A stretch of DNA of 64,000 nt from assembly GCF_030316135.1 (NCBI RefSeq), contig NZ_CP128185.1, positions 4,030,001 to 4,094,000 on the forward strand. Reading direction: 5' to 3'. The position numbers were made by a program, and so were the translations under genes. This DNA is from Aliiglaciecola sp. LCG003 (GTDB lineage Bacteria; Pseudomonadota; Gammaproteobacteria; Enterobacterales; Alteromonadaceae). Of this stretch, positions 48,330 to 55,970 are shown in pieces. The notes below the pieces were generated by a model. It was not told the DNA's origin. It worked only from the letters and a program-made list of their open reading frames with translations, and did not search any database. Every line of letters begins with the position of its first letter. Positions within the stretch are counted from its first letter, which is position 1.

Positions 48330-48947
48330 ATGAAACACCAACATATTTCTTTAGCGATAGCAGCAGCCCTAGTAGTAAGCACCTCTTTACCTGCTTTTTC
48401 TCAAAATCAAAATCGAGACCGCGATACTGTTCGTCAAGTTGACCGAGAGCATCAATCAGATCGTGACCGAGAAGGAGATAGAGATCACGATAGAATTATG
48501 GACAGAGATGGCGATCAAGACAGAGATCGCGACAGAATAATGGATAGAGATGGAGATCAAGACCGAGAGCGCGACAGAGACAGGGACCGAGATCACGTTA
48601 ATGATGGTATGGGCGGTATGATATACGGTGCCGAAGCCATGACAGAACAAGAACGAAATCAATATAGAGAACAACTCAAATCAGCAACATCTGAGCAGCA
48701 ACGAAATCAAATTCGAATGGAGCATCAGCGGCGTATTCAGGCGAAACAACAAAATGACCCGCAGTTTGACGATGGCATTGGAGGTACTATTTTTGCTGGA
48801 AATCAAATGACTGAGCAAGAGCGTAATCGCTATAGAGAGCAGCTCAAATCAGCGACATCTGAACAACAGCGAAATCAGATTCGGATGGAGCATCAACAAC
48901 AAATGCAAAAACGTTTATCAGATAAATCTCCTTTAAATCAACCATAA
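48330..48947 (+). CDS. secreted Arg/Asp-repeat protein with duplicated C-terminal module
   Basis: This 205-residue exported protein has a signal peptide (cleavage near AFS-Q, residue 24-25). Residues about 28-90 are mostly Arg-Asp repeats including two MDRDGDQDRD units, resembling Asp-rich calcium-binding repeats. Then follow two near-identical 43-residue modules, each starting DG(M/I)GG and containing MTEQERN-YREQLKSATSEQ. No enzymatic motif is visible; a mineral, metal or polymer-binding role is a guess. A GGAG lies six bases before the ATG. The beta-barrel gene follows 13 bases later, so they form an operon. Confidence 0.75.
   Translation: MKHQHISLAIAAALVVSTSLPAFSQNQNRDRDTVRQVDREHQSDRDREGDRDHDRIMDRDGDQDRDRDRIMDRDGDQDRERDRDRDRDHVNDGMGGMIYGAEAMTEQERNQYREQLKSATSEQQRNQIRMEHQRRIQAKQQNDPQFDDGIGGTIFAGNQMTEQERNRYREQLKSATSEQQRNQIRMEHQQQMQKRLSDKSPLNQP
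48600..48896 (+). repeat. duplicated 129-bp coding module
   Basis: Two copies (48600-48728 and 48768-48896) encode the same 43-residue helical module with few changes, separated by a 13-codon linker. Nucleotide identity is also high in the central SATSEQQRNQIRMEHQ part, pointing to a recent internal duplication. Confidence 0.85.
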
Positions 48948-48960
48948 TTGGAGGTTTAAC

Positions 48961-49746
48961 ATGAATTCACTTCAGAACTCCTTCAAGGTTGCCCTGGCAG
49001 TTGCTCTTGTCTGCGGCAGCACCTGCAGTTTGGCCACAGATAATAATCTAATTTTTTCTACGGGTGCGGATTATTCAAATGGTGACTATGGAGGTGATCA
49101 AACGATTGAAGAATGGTATGTCCCCGTTACGCTAAAATATGTTGGAGATACGATGAGTTACGGAGTTACGATACCTTATCTTTCGGTGCGTGCGCCAAAA
49201 GGTACTGTGGTTACTGACACCGATGGACAGATTGTTATTGGTGGCGGTGAAAAACGCACCGAAAGTGGGATAGGAGACATTATCGGCCGAATAACCTTTT
49301 TTGACGTTTACAGAAATGATGATTTAGACATTGCAGTAGATTTAGGAGCAAAGATCAAACTCGGAACAGCAGACGAAGAAAAAGGCTTAGGAACGGGAAA
49401 AACAGACTATTCACTGCAAATTAATTTGTTTAAATTTTATGATGATTACTATCTCAGCGGTACCCTTGGATACAAAGTTAGAGGAGAGCCTGATGGATTA
49501 GACCTTGAAGACGTATGGTTTGGATCTGTAGGAGCGGTATATCTTTATTCAAGTAAAACAAAGGTAGGTCTAGCATTTGATTTTAGACAATCTTCTTTTT
49601 ATGATGGTGAACACATTCGCGAACTAAGTGCATTTGTTTATCATCGACTTGAAAATTCCTGGGGAATTTCGGCTTACTCTTATGCGGGCTTAAGTGACAG
49701 CAGTCCAGATTTTGGAATAGGAGTTTCTGTCAAATATTATTACTAG
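48961..49746 (+). CDS. putative outer-membrane beta-barrel protein
   Basis: This 261-residue protein has a signal peptide (cleavage near SLA-T) and a mature part made of alternating amphipathic strands. It ends in an aromatic residue (VSVKYYY), as outer-membrane barrels do. A glycine-rich GIGDIIGRITFF and strand pattern resemble the transporter-like family related to phenol MetA-type barrels. GGAGG precedes the ATG by six bases. It is co-transcribed with the Arg/Asp-repeat protein and may be its exporter or anchor, which is inference. Confidence 0.75.
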   Translation: MNSLQNSFKVALAVALVCGSTCSLATDNNLIFSTGADYSNGDYGGDQTIEEWYVPVTLKYVGDTMSYGVTIPYLSVRAPKGTVVTDTDGQIVIGGGEKRTESGIGDIIGRITFFDVYRNDDLDIAVDLGAKIKLGTADEEKGLGTGKTDYSLQINLFKFYDDYYLSGTLGYKVRGEPDGLDLEDVWFGSVGAVYLYSSKTKVGLAFDFRQSSFYDGEHIRELSAFVYHRLENSWGISAYSYAGLSDSSPDFGIGVSVKYYY

Positions 49747-49905
49747 TTTATTATTGTCATAATCAACATAATTGAGGGTTGTTAGAGCTTTAATTATTTA
49801 ACACCCCTCTATTCCCCGCCTTCATGTAAACTGACTTTATCCACCAGATGCTAGCCATTACTTTGATTTGCGAGGCTGGTTTTTAGCTGGCAAATTAAGC
49901 TAGCA

Positions 49906-51057
49906 TTAAAATAAGTATTCAGGTTTTAATAACAGTAATCCACCTAGCGCCAAAATAAAACAGCCACTAATTAATTTTAGCCAGCGTCCTTGTCGCTCAG
50001 ATAATTTGTATTTTTGTAAAGTAAATACCACAACACCCACCATCAATGCATCGTCAAAAATATAGGCCAGATTATACAACAGTAAATAGGCGTAATATTG
50101 CATGGGTTGCAATTGTTGCAAGGTTAAAACTTGGGTATATATTGCCGGTAACCCAGCGGTACAAATCAATTCAAGTAAGTTTACAAGTATTGCTACGACC
50201 ACCACTGCGAACAGCGCAGTGGATATATTTTTAGCCTGTACAATACCCCGCACTTTTTCATACAATCCTGCTTTTGATGATTCAGGGATCCCCAAGGTTA
50301 TACCCTGTTTGAAAGCAAAGTAGTCTTTAATATTTATACTTCCCACAATTAGTGCGACAAGTGCAATCACAACTTGGATGTTTCTTGAAATACCGATAAT
50401 CAGGAACAGGTTTAACCACGCGGCCATAAACGCAAAATATACCACGCCACTGACTATCACAAAGGTACCTGCAATCAAAAGCATACGTTTGCGATCTCTG
50501 ACGTTAACTAACAACGAAAGAAGAAACATCAGCACCCACATTGCGCAGGGGTTAAACCCATCTAGCAATCCTGTCATTAGCGTAAATAGCGGTAATCCAT
50601 ATTGTCCCGCCGTTATTTGGCCAATAAAAGGCAGGCTAATGGATTGCTCTGGATTGCTGTGCTGATTTAGCGGCGCTTTGCCAGCAAGATCGGTATGAAG
50701 AAGCAGATTATTCAGGGTAACAGACGGCTCAAAGCCAACCCAAAACTGCCCACAAGCATAAAACGAAGGTACCCCAGGCATATCTATTTGGTAACGAGTG
50801 TTAAGCCAGATAAAATGCTGTAAATTGTCCTGATTGTCTTCGACATCCCGCTTGACAACGGTTAGCTGAGGGTAAGTTTTCGCTATATCTTCAAGAAATT
50901 GATAGGCATCTTGGCAATGAGGACAGGATTTTTTTGAAAACACCTCAACGGTAAAACATTGATCTTGAGCTTTATAGTCAGTAGCTTGACTTTGCCCGCT
51001 AACTGGCAAAGGCATAATTAGACCAATTAAACTTCCCAAAATCAGCAATAATTTCAT
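49906..51057 (-). CDS. thioredoxin/glutaredoxin domain fused to a CcdA-like membrane domain
   Basis: This 383-residue envelope protein has a signal peptide, then a thioredoxin-fold domain with the dithiol motif SCPHCQDA near residue 44, and about six membrane helices from residue 155 on. The membrane part has NPCAMWVL and LICTAGLPAIYT, each with a Cys next to a membrane edge, as in CcdA/DsbD electron conduits. It probably moves electrons between cytoplasm and periplasm. It is transcribed away from polX, sharing a region with two FNR-type boxes. Confidence 0.8.
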   Translation of the reverse strand: MKLLLILGSLIGLIMPLPVSGQSQATDYKAQDQCFTVEVFSKKSCPHCQDAYQFLEDIAKTYPQLTVVKRDVEDNQDNLQHFIWLNTRYQIDMPGVPSFYACGQFWVGFEPSVTLNNLLLHTDLAGKAPLNQHSNPEQSISLPFIGQITAGQYGLPLFTLMTGLLDGFNPCAMWVLMFLLSLLVNVRDRKRMLLIAGTFVIVSGVVYFAFMAAWLNLFLIIGISRNIQVVIALVALIVGSINIKDYFAFKQGITLGIPESSKAGLYEKVRGIVQAKNISTALFAVVVVAILVNLLELICTAGLPAIYTQVLTLQQLQPMQYYAYLLLYNLAYIFDDALMVGVVVFTLQKYKLSERQGRWLKLISGCFILALGGLLLLKPEYLF

Positions 51058-51111
51058 TAGTGAGCTCTCACGAAAACCTCTCTAATAATAAGCAAGTATA
51101 TGTTCAATAAT

Positions 51112-51125
51112 TTGATCTCTATCAA
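51112..51125. promoter_or_regulatory. consensus FNR box (between thioredoxin-CcdA and polX genes)
   Basis: TTGATCTCTATCAA is a perfect match to the FNR consensus TTGAT-N4-ATCAA. On the minus strand a TATTAT element (51085-51090) lies about 29 bases from its centre, fitting activation of the thioredoxin-CcdA gene. Confidence 0.8.
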
Positions 51126-51156
51126 ATAGAAATAAACAGCATTTTTGACCTTTTCA

Positions 51157-51170
51157 TTGACGGCTATCAA
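51157..51170. promoter_or_regulatory. second FNR-type box in the same divergent region
   Basis: TTGACGGCTATCAA (TTGAY-N4-RTCAA), 45 bases centre-to-centre from the first box and on the polX side. The -10 candidates for polX are weak. Confidence 0.65.
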
Positions 51171-51205
51171 AAAAGTTTGCAGATAATCAGTTACTAAGGT
51201 GAACA

Positions 51206-52945
51206 TTGCTTACTTATAGTGACACAAACATGTTTGAACACAATTTACAAATTGCAAAAATATTCAATCAGATTGCAGATATTCTCAGTGTGGAAATCGA
51301 GAATAGCTATCGCGTAACGGCTTATCGTCGTGCAGCCAGATTTTTATCCGATTTTAAACAGGATATCAGGGCCTATGTGATACAGGGAAAAGATCTTAAA
51401 GCCTTACCCACTATCGGAGCTAGCTTGGCAAATAAGATTATCGAAATACTTGAAACCGAGTCGTGCAATACGCTCACCCAGTTACTAAGAGACGCTCCAC
51501 TTGGTTTAATTGATTTATTGCATATTCCTGGTTTGGGGCCCTCGCGCATTCATACTTTATACTATGAATTAGGTGTGCATACGCCTGAACAGTTATTAAG
51601 GGCGGCGAAAGACAACAAGGTACGGGAGCTTCCTGGCTTTGGGGTTAAAAGCGAAAAGACGCTTATCAATACCCTGGAAGCCAACCTGCGCAATAAACCA
51701 AGCTTCAAGCTAGCATTAGCAGCGACCTATGCTGAGCCATTGCTAGCTTATCTGCAGCAATCCGGGATTGTTGAAAATGTCATCATCGCGGGCAGCTATC
51801 GACGCCAGAAGGCCTGTATTCATGATATTGATATTCTAAGTTGCACCGAGCAACCTGAAAAGGTGATAGACAAATTGGTGCATTACCCTAAGGTGAGCCA
51901 AGTGCTATCGAAGGGCGCTAAGCGCTGCAGTGTTGTTCTGGAGCAAAAAATACAAGTTGATTTACGTACCATTGATAAAAATAGCTATGGCTCAGCGCTC
52001 TACCACTTTACTGGTTCAAAATCCCACAATATCGCGCTACGCCAGCGGGCAAAGCAACTTGGGCTTAAAATAAATGAATATGGCGTGTTCAAGGGGAGAA
52101 AGAAAATCGCCGGAAAAACGGAATCATCCATTCTAAAAGCCGTTAACTTACCGTGGATCCCAGCTGAATTGCGCGAGAATAATGGAGAAATTGAAGCGGC
52201 TGAGAAAAAACAACTGCCAGTGTTAGTTGATTTTAACCAACTTAAAGGTGACATGCATATTTGTCCAACGGTGCCACTCGATCATCAATATATCAACCAG
52301 ATGACAAGGCAAGCTAGCAAACAAAATTTCAACTTTTTAGGTTTGGCCCTAAGCGCACAGGCGGTTTTGAAGCACACAAAAACTGATCCATACTTCATTG
52401 ACCAACAGCTAGAATTAATTGACATTATTAATCAAACAAATAGCGTCACACTGTTAAAAACGTTACAGATAGGTATATTGGAAAATGGCACCTTTCCCAT
52501 GTCAGACTCCACCTTAGCTAAATTTGATGTTGTGATAGCCGTGATTGATGAGCATTTTAATTTGTCGCAAAAAAGGCAAACGGCAAGAATAGTAAAAGCG
52601 ATGGACAATCCGCATTTTTCTATATTGGCTCAACCAACTGGTGCACTGCTAAAAGAACGTGAAGCCTTCGATGCTGACATGTACAAAATCATCAAGCATG
52701 CTAGGCAACAAAGTTGTGCATTAGAGCTTAGCGCTCATCCTGATAGATTAGATCTTTCAGAATTATACTGCCAAATGGCCAAAAGTGAAGGCGTGAAAAT
52801 ATGCGTCAGTTCTTACGCACAACACGTCGCAGAGTTGAATTATTTATCCCTTGGCATTGGTCAAGCGAGACGCGGTTGGCTGGAAAAAGCAGACATTTTG
52901 AACACCTTATCTCTGCGCCAAATAAAACGATATCTAGGTAAATAA
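51206..52945 (+). CDS. family X DNA polymerase (PolX) with degenerate PHP domain
   Basis: This 579-residue protein has the layout of bacterial PolX: an N-terminal 8-kDa/HhH region (NSYRVTAYRRAARFLSDF), a second HhH near 108-120, a nucleotidyltransferase palm with Asp residues in HDIDIL and a third in QVDLRTI, then a C-terminal PHP-like region from about 345. The PHP motif HxH reads MHIC and the other metal ligands are largely lost, so 3'-5' exonuclease activity is doubtful. The TTG at 51206 has AAGG six bases upstream; ATG 51230 matches relatives better. Confidence 0.85.
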   Translation: MLTYSDTNMFEHNLQIAKIFNQIADILSVEIENSYRVTAYRRAARFLSDFKQDIRAYVIQGKDLKALPTIGASLANKIIEILETESCNTLTQLLRDAPLGLIDLLHIPGLGPSRIHTLYYELGVHTPEQLLRAAKDNKVRELPGFGVKSEKTLINTLEANLRNKPSFKLALAATYAEPLLAYLQQSGIVENVIIAGSYRRQKACIHDIDILSCTEQPEKVIDKLVHYPKVSQVLSKGAKRCSVVLEQKIQVDLRTIDKNSYGSALYHFTGSKSHNIALRQRAKQLGLKINEYGVFKGRKKIAGKTESSILKAVNLPWIPAELRENNGEIEAAEKKQLPVLVDFNQLKGDMHICPTVPLDHQYINQMTRQASKQNFNFLGLALSAQAVLKHTKTDPYFIDQQLELIDIINQTNSVTLLKTLQIGILENGTFPMSDSTLAKFDVVIAVIDEHFNLSQKRQTARIVKAMDNPHFSILAQPTGALLKEREAFDADMYKIIKHARQQSCALELSAHPDRLDLSELYCQMAKSEGVKICVSSYAQHVAELNYLSLGIGQARRGWLEKADILNTLSLRQIKRYLGK

Positions 52946-53059
52946 ATACTGCACTAGCACAACAAAATCAAGCTTCCTCACATTCCTTACGCTTATGGTA
53001 ACAATGGGACTTGTGAGTACCAAGAGCAAATTCCCGCTAAGTTGAAACACGTCAAAAAC

Positions 53060-53073
53060 ATGACCTCGGTCAA
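53060..53073. promoter_or_regulatory. FNR-type box upstream of the TrxC-like gene
   Basis: ATGACCTCGGTCAA differs from the TTGAC-N4-GTCAA dyad by one base. TATA-like hexamers follow at 53086-53098. It lies about 130 bases before the gene start. Confidence 0.5.
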
Positions 53074-53201
53074 ACCTGTTTCAGATATACACTATACCTT
53101 CATACCAACAAGCCGACGATACATCAGTCGAGCCTAGCGCCAAAAGCCTCTTTAGGTTGTTATCTAATAGCAGTTTAATTTGATTGATAGGACATAAGCA
53201 T

Positions 53202-53654
53202 ATGCGCGAAAAAACTCACTTAGTTTGTCCTGCATGTTGGTGCGTGAATCGTGTTCCACTGGCACTCGTTGAACACTCGCCAATGTGTGGAAGGTGTAAT
53301 ACCAAGTTATTTAATGGTAAACCGCTAAGCCTGTCGTCTTTGAATATCCTGATGTTTTTAGAGCGCAATGAAATGCCAATTGTGATCATTTTTTACGCCC
53401 CAAAAAGTGACCCAAAAAAGAATATATCTTTGTCTTATGATTTATGTGCTAGCTTTTTAGAGCCCTATATTCGGCTTGCAAAGGTAAATATTGATAAAGA
53501 CAAAGAACTGGCCTGGTTGCTAGGTGTAAAAACGACTCCCACTATCACAATATTTCATCATAACCACGAGGTTGCGCGTTCCAATTCGTTAGCAACAACC
53601 GAGGATATTGTTAAATGGGTGAAAGATTTTTCCTTGTCCGAATCAAAACCATGA
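53202..53654 (+). CDS. TrxC-like protein lacking the active-site cysteines
   Basis: This 150-residue protein has the thioredoxin-2 layout: an N-terminal zinc-ribbon with C9/C12 and C29/C32 (CPAC ... CGRC), then a thioredoxin fold with the cis-Pro loop (GVKTTPTITIF). The active-site WCGPC is replaced by KSDPK at 68-72, so both redox cysteines are gone. It cannot act as a normal disulfide reductase and may be a chaperone or binding protein. ATG 53202 is preferred over TTG 53184; AGGA lies about 10 bases upstream. Confidence 0.8.
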   Translation: MREKTHLVCPACWCVNRVPLALVEHSPMCGRCNTKLFNGKPLSLSSLNILMFLERNEMPIVIIFYAPKSDPKKNISLSYDLCASFLEPYIRLAKVNIDKDKELAWLLGVKTTPTITIFHHNHEVARSNSLATTEDIVKWVKDFSLSESKP

Positions 53655-53702
53655 AGTTTAAATATACCGAATGTAAAGTCACTGAATGCTAGCGTGGAAG
53701 AT

Positions 53703-53870
53703 ATGAATTTATTTATATTTACACAACAACTTCTTTTGACTGGGTGTTTGATTGGCTGGTTGATATTAGTACCCGCGAAGACCAAAAGAGGATTCTTGGT
53801 ACAGATCTTTATTACCGCCACAACATTTTGGGCAATGCTTTTTTTCACCACCGAGCTCATATCTCTGTAA
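53703..53870 (+). CDS. small two-helix membrane protein (55 residues)
   Basis: This short frame encodes M-NLFIFTQQLLLTGCLIG... with two hydrophobic stretches (about 8-24 and 31-48) separated by the basic turn PAKTKRG. GGA lies four bases before the ATG. No homologue is recognised. It sits between the TrxC-like gene and the FNR box ahead of the SAP gene, on the same strand. Coding status is uncertain: the evidence is the start site and the hydrophobic pattern. Confidence 0.45.
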   Translation: MNLFIFTQQLLLTGCLIGWLILVPAKTKRGFLVQIFITATTFWAMLFFTTELISL

Positions 53871-54043
53871 AATGAATGAGTTAAAAATCTTCGTTTTCCT
53901 TTATTTCCTATTGTTAAACCTAATCACCTATCAGCAAAACTAGGAGTTCCGAAAATCCCAACAATAACTTGACCGAAGTCAAATGTATTTGCCACATAAG
54001 CGCAATAATGTTCAATGATTAATGTGTTGATGGTGATCGAAAA
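53871..54043 (+). other. promoter region of the SAP-phosphoribosyltransferase operon
   Basis: AT-rich stretch holding an FNR-type box (53969-53982) and a -10-like AATAAT (54004-54009) with the expected spacing. No further gene is seen. Confidence 0.55.
53969..53982. promoter_or_regulatory. FNR-type box upstream of the SAP-domain gene
   Basis: TTGACCGAAGTCAA, a perfect TTGAC/GTCAA dyad. AATAAT begins about 29 bases from its centre, consistent with a class II activator position. The operon starts at 54044. Confidence 0.75.
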
Positions 54044-54247
54044 ATGAAAATAAAAGACATTACTGCGATAGCAAAAGAGCGTGGCATCTCTCGTACAAAA
54101 ATGAGTAAAACACGACTAATTAAGGCAATTCAATTAAATGAAGGTAACTTCGACTGTTTTGCGACCGCGCAATCGGGAATCTGTGACCAGCTCGATTGTA
54201 TTTGGCGTTCTGATTGCTTTGACTCAGCAAAAGGTAAAGTACATTGA
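54044..54247 (+). CDS. small SAP-domain protein with four conserved cysteines
   Basis: A 67-residue protein: residues 1-30 form a SAP/Rho-N-like helix pair (MKIKDITAIAKERGIS, KTRLIKAIQ) followed by NFDCFATA, GICDQLDC and SDC. The four Cys (38, 47, 52, 58) may bind metal. Small proteins of this design occur in many anaerobic or metal-respiring bacteria; function is unknown. Its stop overlaps the TTG start of the downstream phosphoribosyltransferase by four bases. Confidence 0.75.
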   Translation: MKIKDITAIAKERGISRTKMSKTRLIKAIQLNEGNFDCFATAQSGICDQLDCIWRSDCFDSAKGKVH

Positions 54248-54924
54248 TACAACAACATAAAAACAACTCCAAGGAAACTATATCATTACCTTTCGTAAAT
54301 AGGGGAGAAGCAGGTAGATTATTGGCAAAGCAACTCATGTCCCATGCTGGCCGCCCTGACACCCTAGTGCTTGCATTGCCTCGTGGCGGACTGCCAGTCG
54401 CCTTTGAGGTAGCTCAAGCGCTGACGGCTCCACTTGATATTATTTTAGTGCGTAAAATATCAGCCCCATACCAAAGCGAACTCGCGATAGGCGCCGTTGC
54501 CGAAGGAGGAATATTCTTTGCTAATTCTTCACTAATTGAATCTCTTGGAGTCAGCGAGCGCGAACTGAACCATCAAAAAAGACTCGCGGAAGATGAATTA
54601 AGTAGGCGTACAAAATTATATCGAGGTAGATCAACCGCACCGGATATACATGACAAAGTGGTCATTTTGGTTGATGACGGCCTCGCAACTGGAGCGACTA
54701 TGTTAGCCGCAATTTCCTCGCTGAAATTACAACTGGCCAGGCAAATTGTAATCGCAGTTCCGGTGGCGTCAGATTCGGCTCTGCAACAGGTAGAAAAGCA
54801 AGTTGATGAAGTCATATGCTTGGCTGTTCCGGAGATGTTTCAAGCTGTAGGTAATTGGTATCAGTCTTTTCCCCAACTCAACGATGAACAGGTGCTAAGT
54901 TACTTAACTAGGCGCAGTAGCTGA
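54244..54924 (+). CDS. phosphoribosyltransferase family protein
   Basis: This 226-residue type I PRTase fold has the PRPP-binding loop VVILVDDGLATGATM near residue 140 and an N-terminal ALPRGGLPVAFEVA segment. Similar stand-alone PRTases are often found in oxygen-limitation or dormancy regulons; the substrate is unknown. The start is TTG at 54244, overlapping the SAP gene stop (TTGA); no ATG is available before the conserved region, so translation is probably coupled. Confidence 0.82.
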   Translation: MIQQHKNNSKETISLPFVNRGEAGRLLAKQLMSHAGRPDTLVLALPRGGLPVAFEVAQALTAPLDIILVRKISAPYQSELAIGAVAEGGIFFANSSLIESLGVSERELNHQKRLAEDELSRRTKLYRGRSTAPDIHDKVVILVDDGLATGATMLAAISSLKLQLARQIVIAVPVASDSALQQVEKQVDEVICLAVPEMFQAVGNWYQSFPQLNDEQVLSYLTRRSS

Positions 54925-55229
54925 ACATACAGCAGACTATCATCTGCTTAATAATAGATTCGCGCAATTGCGTTGCCGGTTATTGCAAGTCATTTACAAG
55001 CTCTTTATTAGCGTTTTGATAAGAAAGCCCTGTCTTTTCCACAACATACAATTGCTATATAGTTGAGTAAATTGATGTAGGTCAACTATCTGCTGAGCAA
55101 AGTAAATTATGATACTTGTTCCAATCGTTACACTATTTGAGCAGTTAATTGAGTTAAGCTGAAAAATTAAGAACAACTCAATCTGTGGATAAATGGTGTT
55201 GTCACTCATTATATCTGGAGTGTCAAATT
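54925..55229 (+). other. promoter region of the NarL-type regulator
   Basis: About 305 bases without a credible gene. It holds an FNR-type box (55072-55085) and a good -10 element. The transcript leader would be about 110 bases long. Confidence 0.55.
55072..55113 (+). promoter_or_regulatory. FNR-type box with class II promoter for the regulator gene
   Basis: TTGATGTAGGTCAA (55072-55085) is followed by TATGAT at 55108-55113. The -10 begins 29.5 bases from the box centre, which places the box at about -41.5, the classic FNR class II position. Confidence 0.8.
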
Positions 55230-55883
55230 ATGGAACAAACCAAAAAACAAGTGTTTGTGATAGATGACCATGAACTAGTACGACAAGGGTTAAAACAACT
55301 AATAAACGGTGAGCCGGATCTGCAAGTTTGCGCAGAAGCCGCCAGTGTGAAAGAAGTATCCAAGTTAAAAAAAACAGTGAAACCCGATCTAGCTATTGTT
55401 GATATATCCTTACCTGATGGTAATGGACTTGACTTAGTCAAACAATTGCGCCGCTGGCGTCCCGCAATGCCCATCATAGTGCTGTCAATGCATGATGATG
55501 AATTATTTGCCGAACGGGCTCTGAATTTTGGTGCGCTTGCTTATATTAACAAGCAAAATTCGGCGGAAAAATTACTTATAGGAATAAGAGAAGTCCTCAA
55601 CAATAAAATTTACGTTAGTTCCTTGATTAACGAGAGGTTACTCAGAAGGATTACCGGTAAAACTGATTGTACTTCCCTGTCCCCATTAACGTCTTTATCA
55701 GATCGAGAGTTGCAAGTGTTCGAAGGCATAGGTCGATGCAAAAAAACTAAAGTTATTGCTGCAGATCTGAATCTTAGCATTAAAACAATTGAGACATATA
55801 AAAGTAATATTAAAAGAAAGCTGAATTTACAATCCGGCGAGGAATTAACTCGGGCCGCCATTCTGTGGTCAGTAGAAAGTTGA
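55230..55883 (+). CDS. NarL/FixJ-family response regulator
   Basis: A 217-residue regulator: receiver domain with IDDHE at 11-15, phospho-acceptor D58 in LAIVDISLPDG and a Lys in YINKQ, then a LuxR-type HTH (LSDRELQVFEGIGRCKKTKVIAADLNLSIKTIETYKSNIKRKL). ATG 55230 is preferred, with GGAG nine bases upstream; an in-frame upstream ATG would add 15 unrelated residues. The HisKA_3-type kinase encoded next is its likely partner. Confidence 0.9.
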   Translation: MEQTKKQVFVIDDHELVRQGLKQLINGEPDLQVCAEAASVKEVSKLKKTVKPDLAIVDISLPDGNGLDLVKQLRRWRPAMPIIVLSMHDDELFAERALNFGALAYINKQNSAEKLLIGIREVLNNKIYVSSLINERLLRRITGKTDCTSLSPLTSLSDRELQVFEGIGRCKKTKVIAADLNLSIKTIETYKSNIKRKLNLQSGEELTRAAILWSVES

Positions 55884-55970
55884 TAATAGATCATAATAAG
55901 TTTCCTACTTTGTGGTGCTCTGGGTGGATAAAAGTGGCATTATTAATTAGTCTCCATAGTTAAAGTTGAA

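Noticed and set aside
55888-55905. TTGATAATAGATCATAAT as an FNR box for the CheB-CheR kinase gene
   Set aside because: The spacer between TTGAT and ATCAT is five bases, not four, and the right arm is imperfect. The kinase is more simply read from the regulator promoter.
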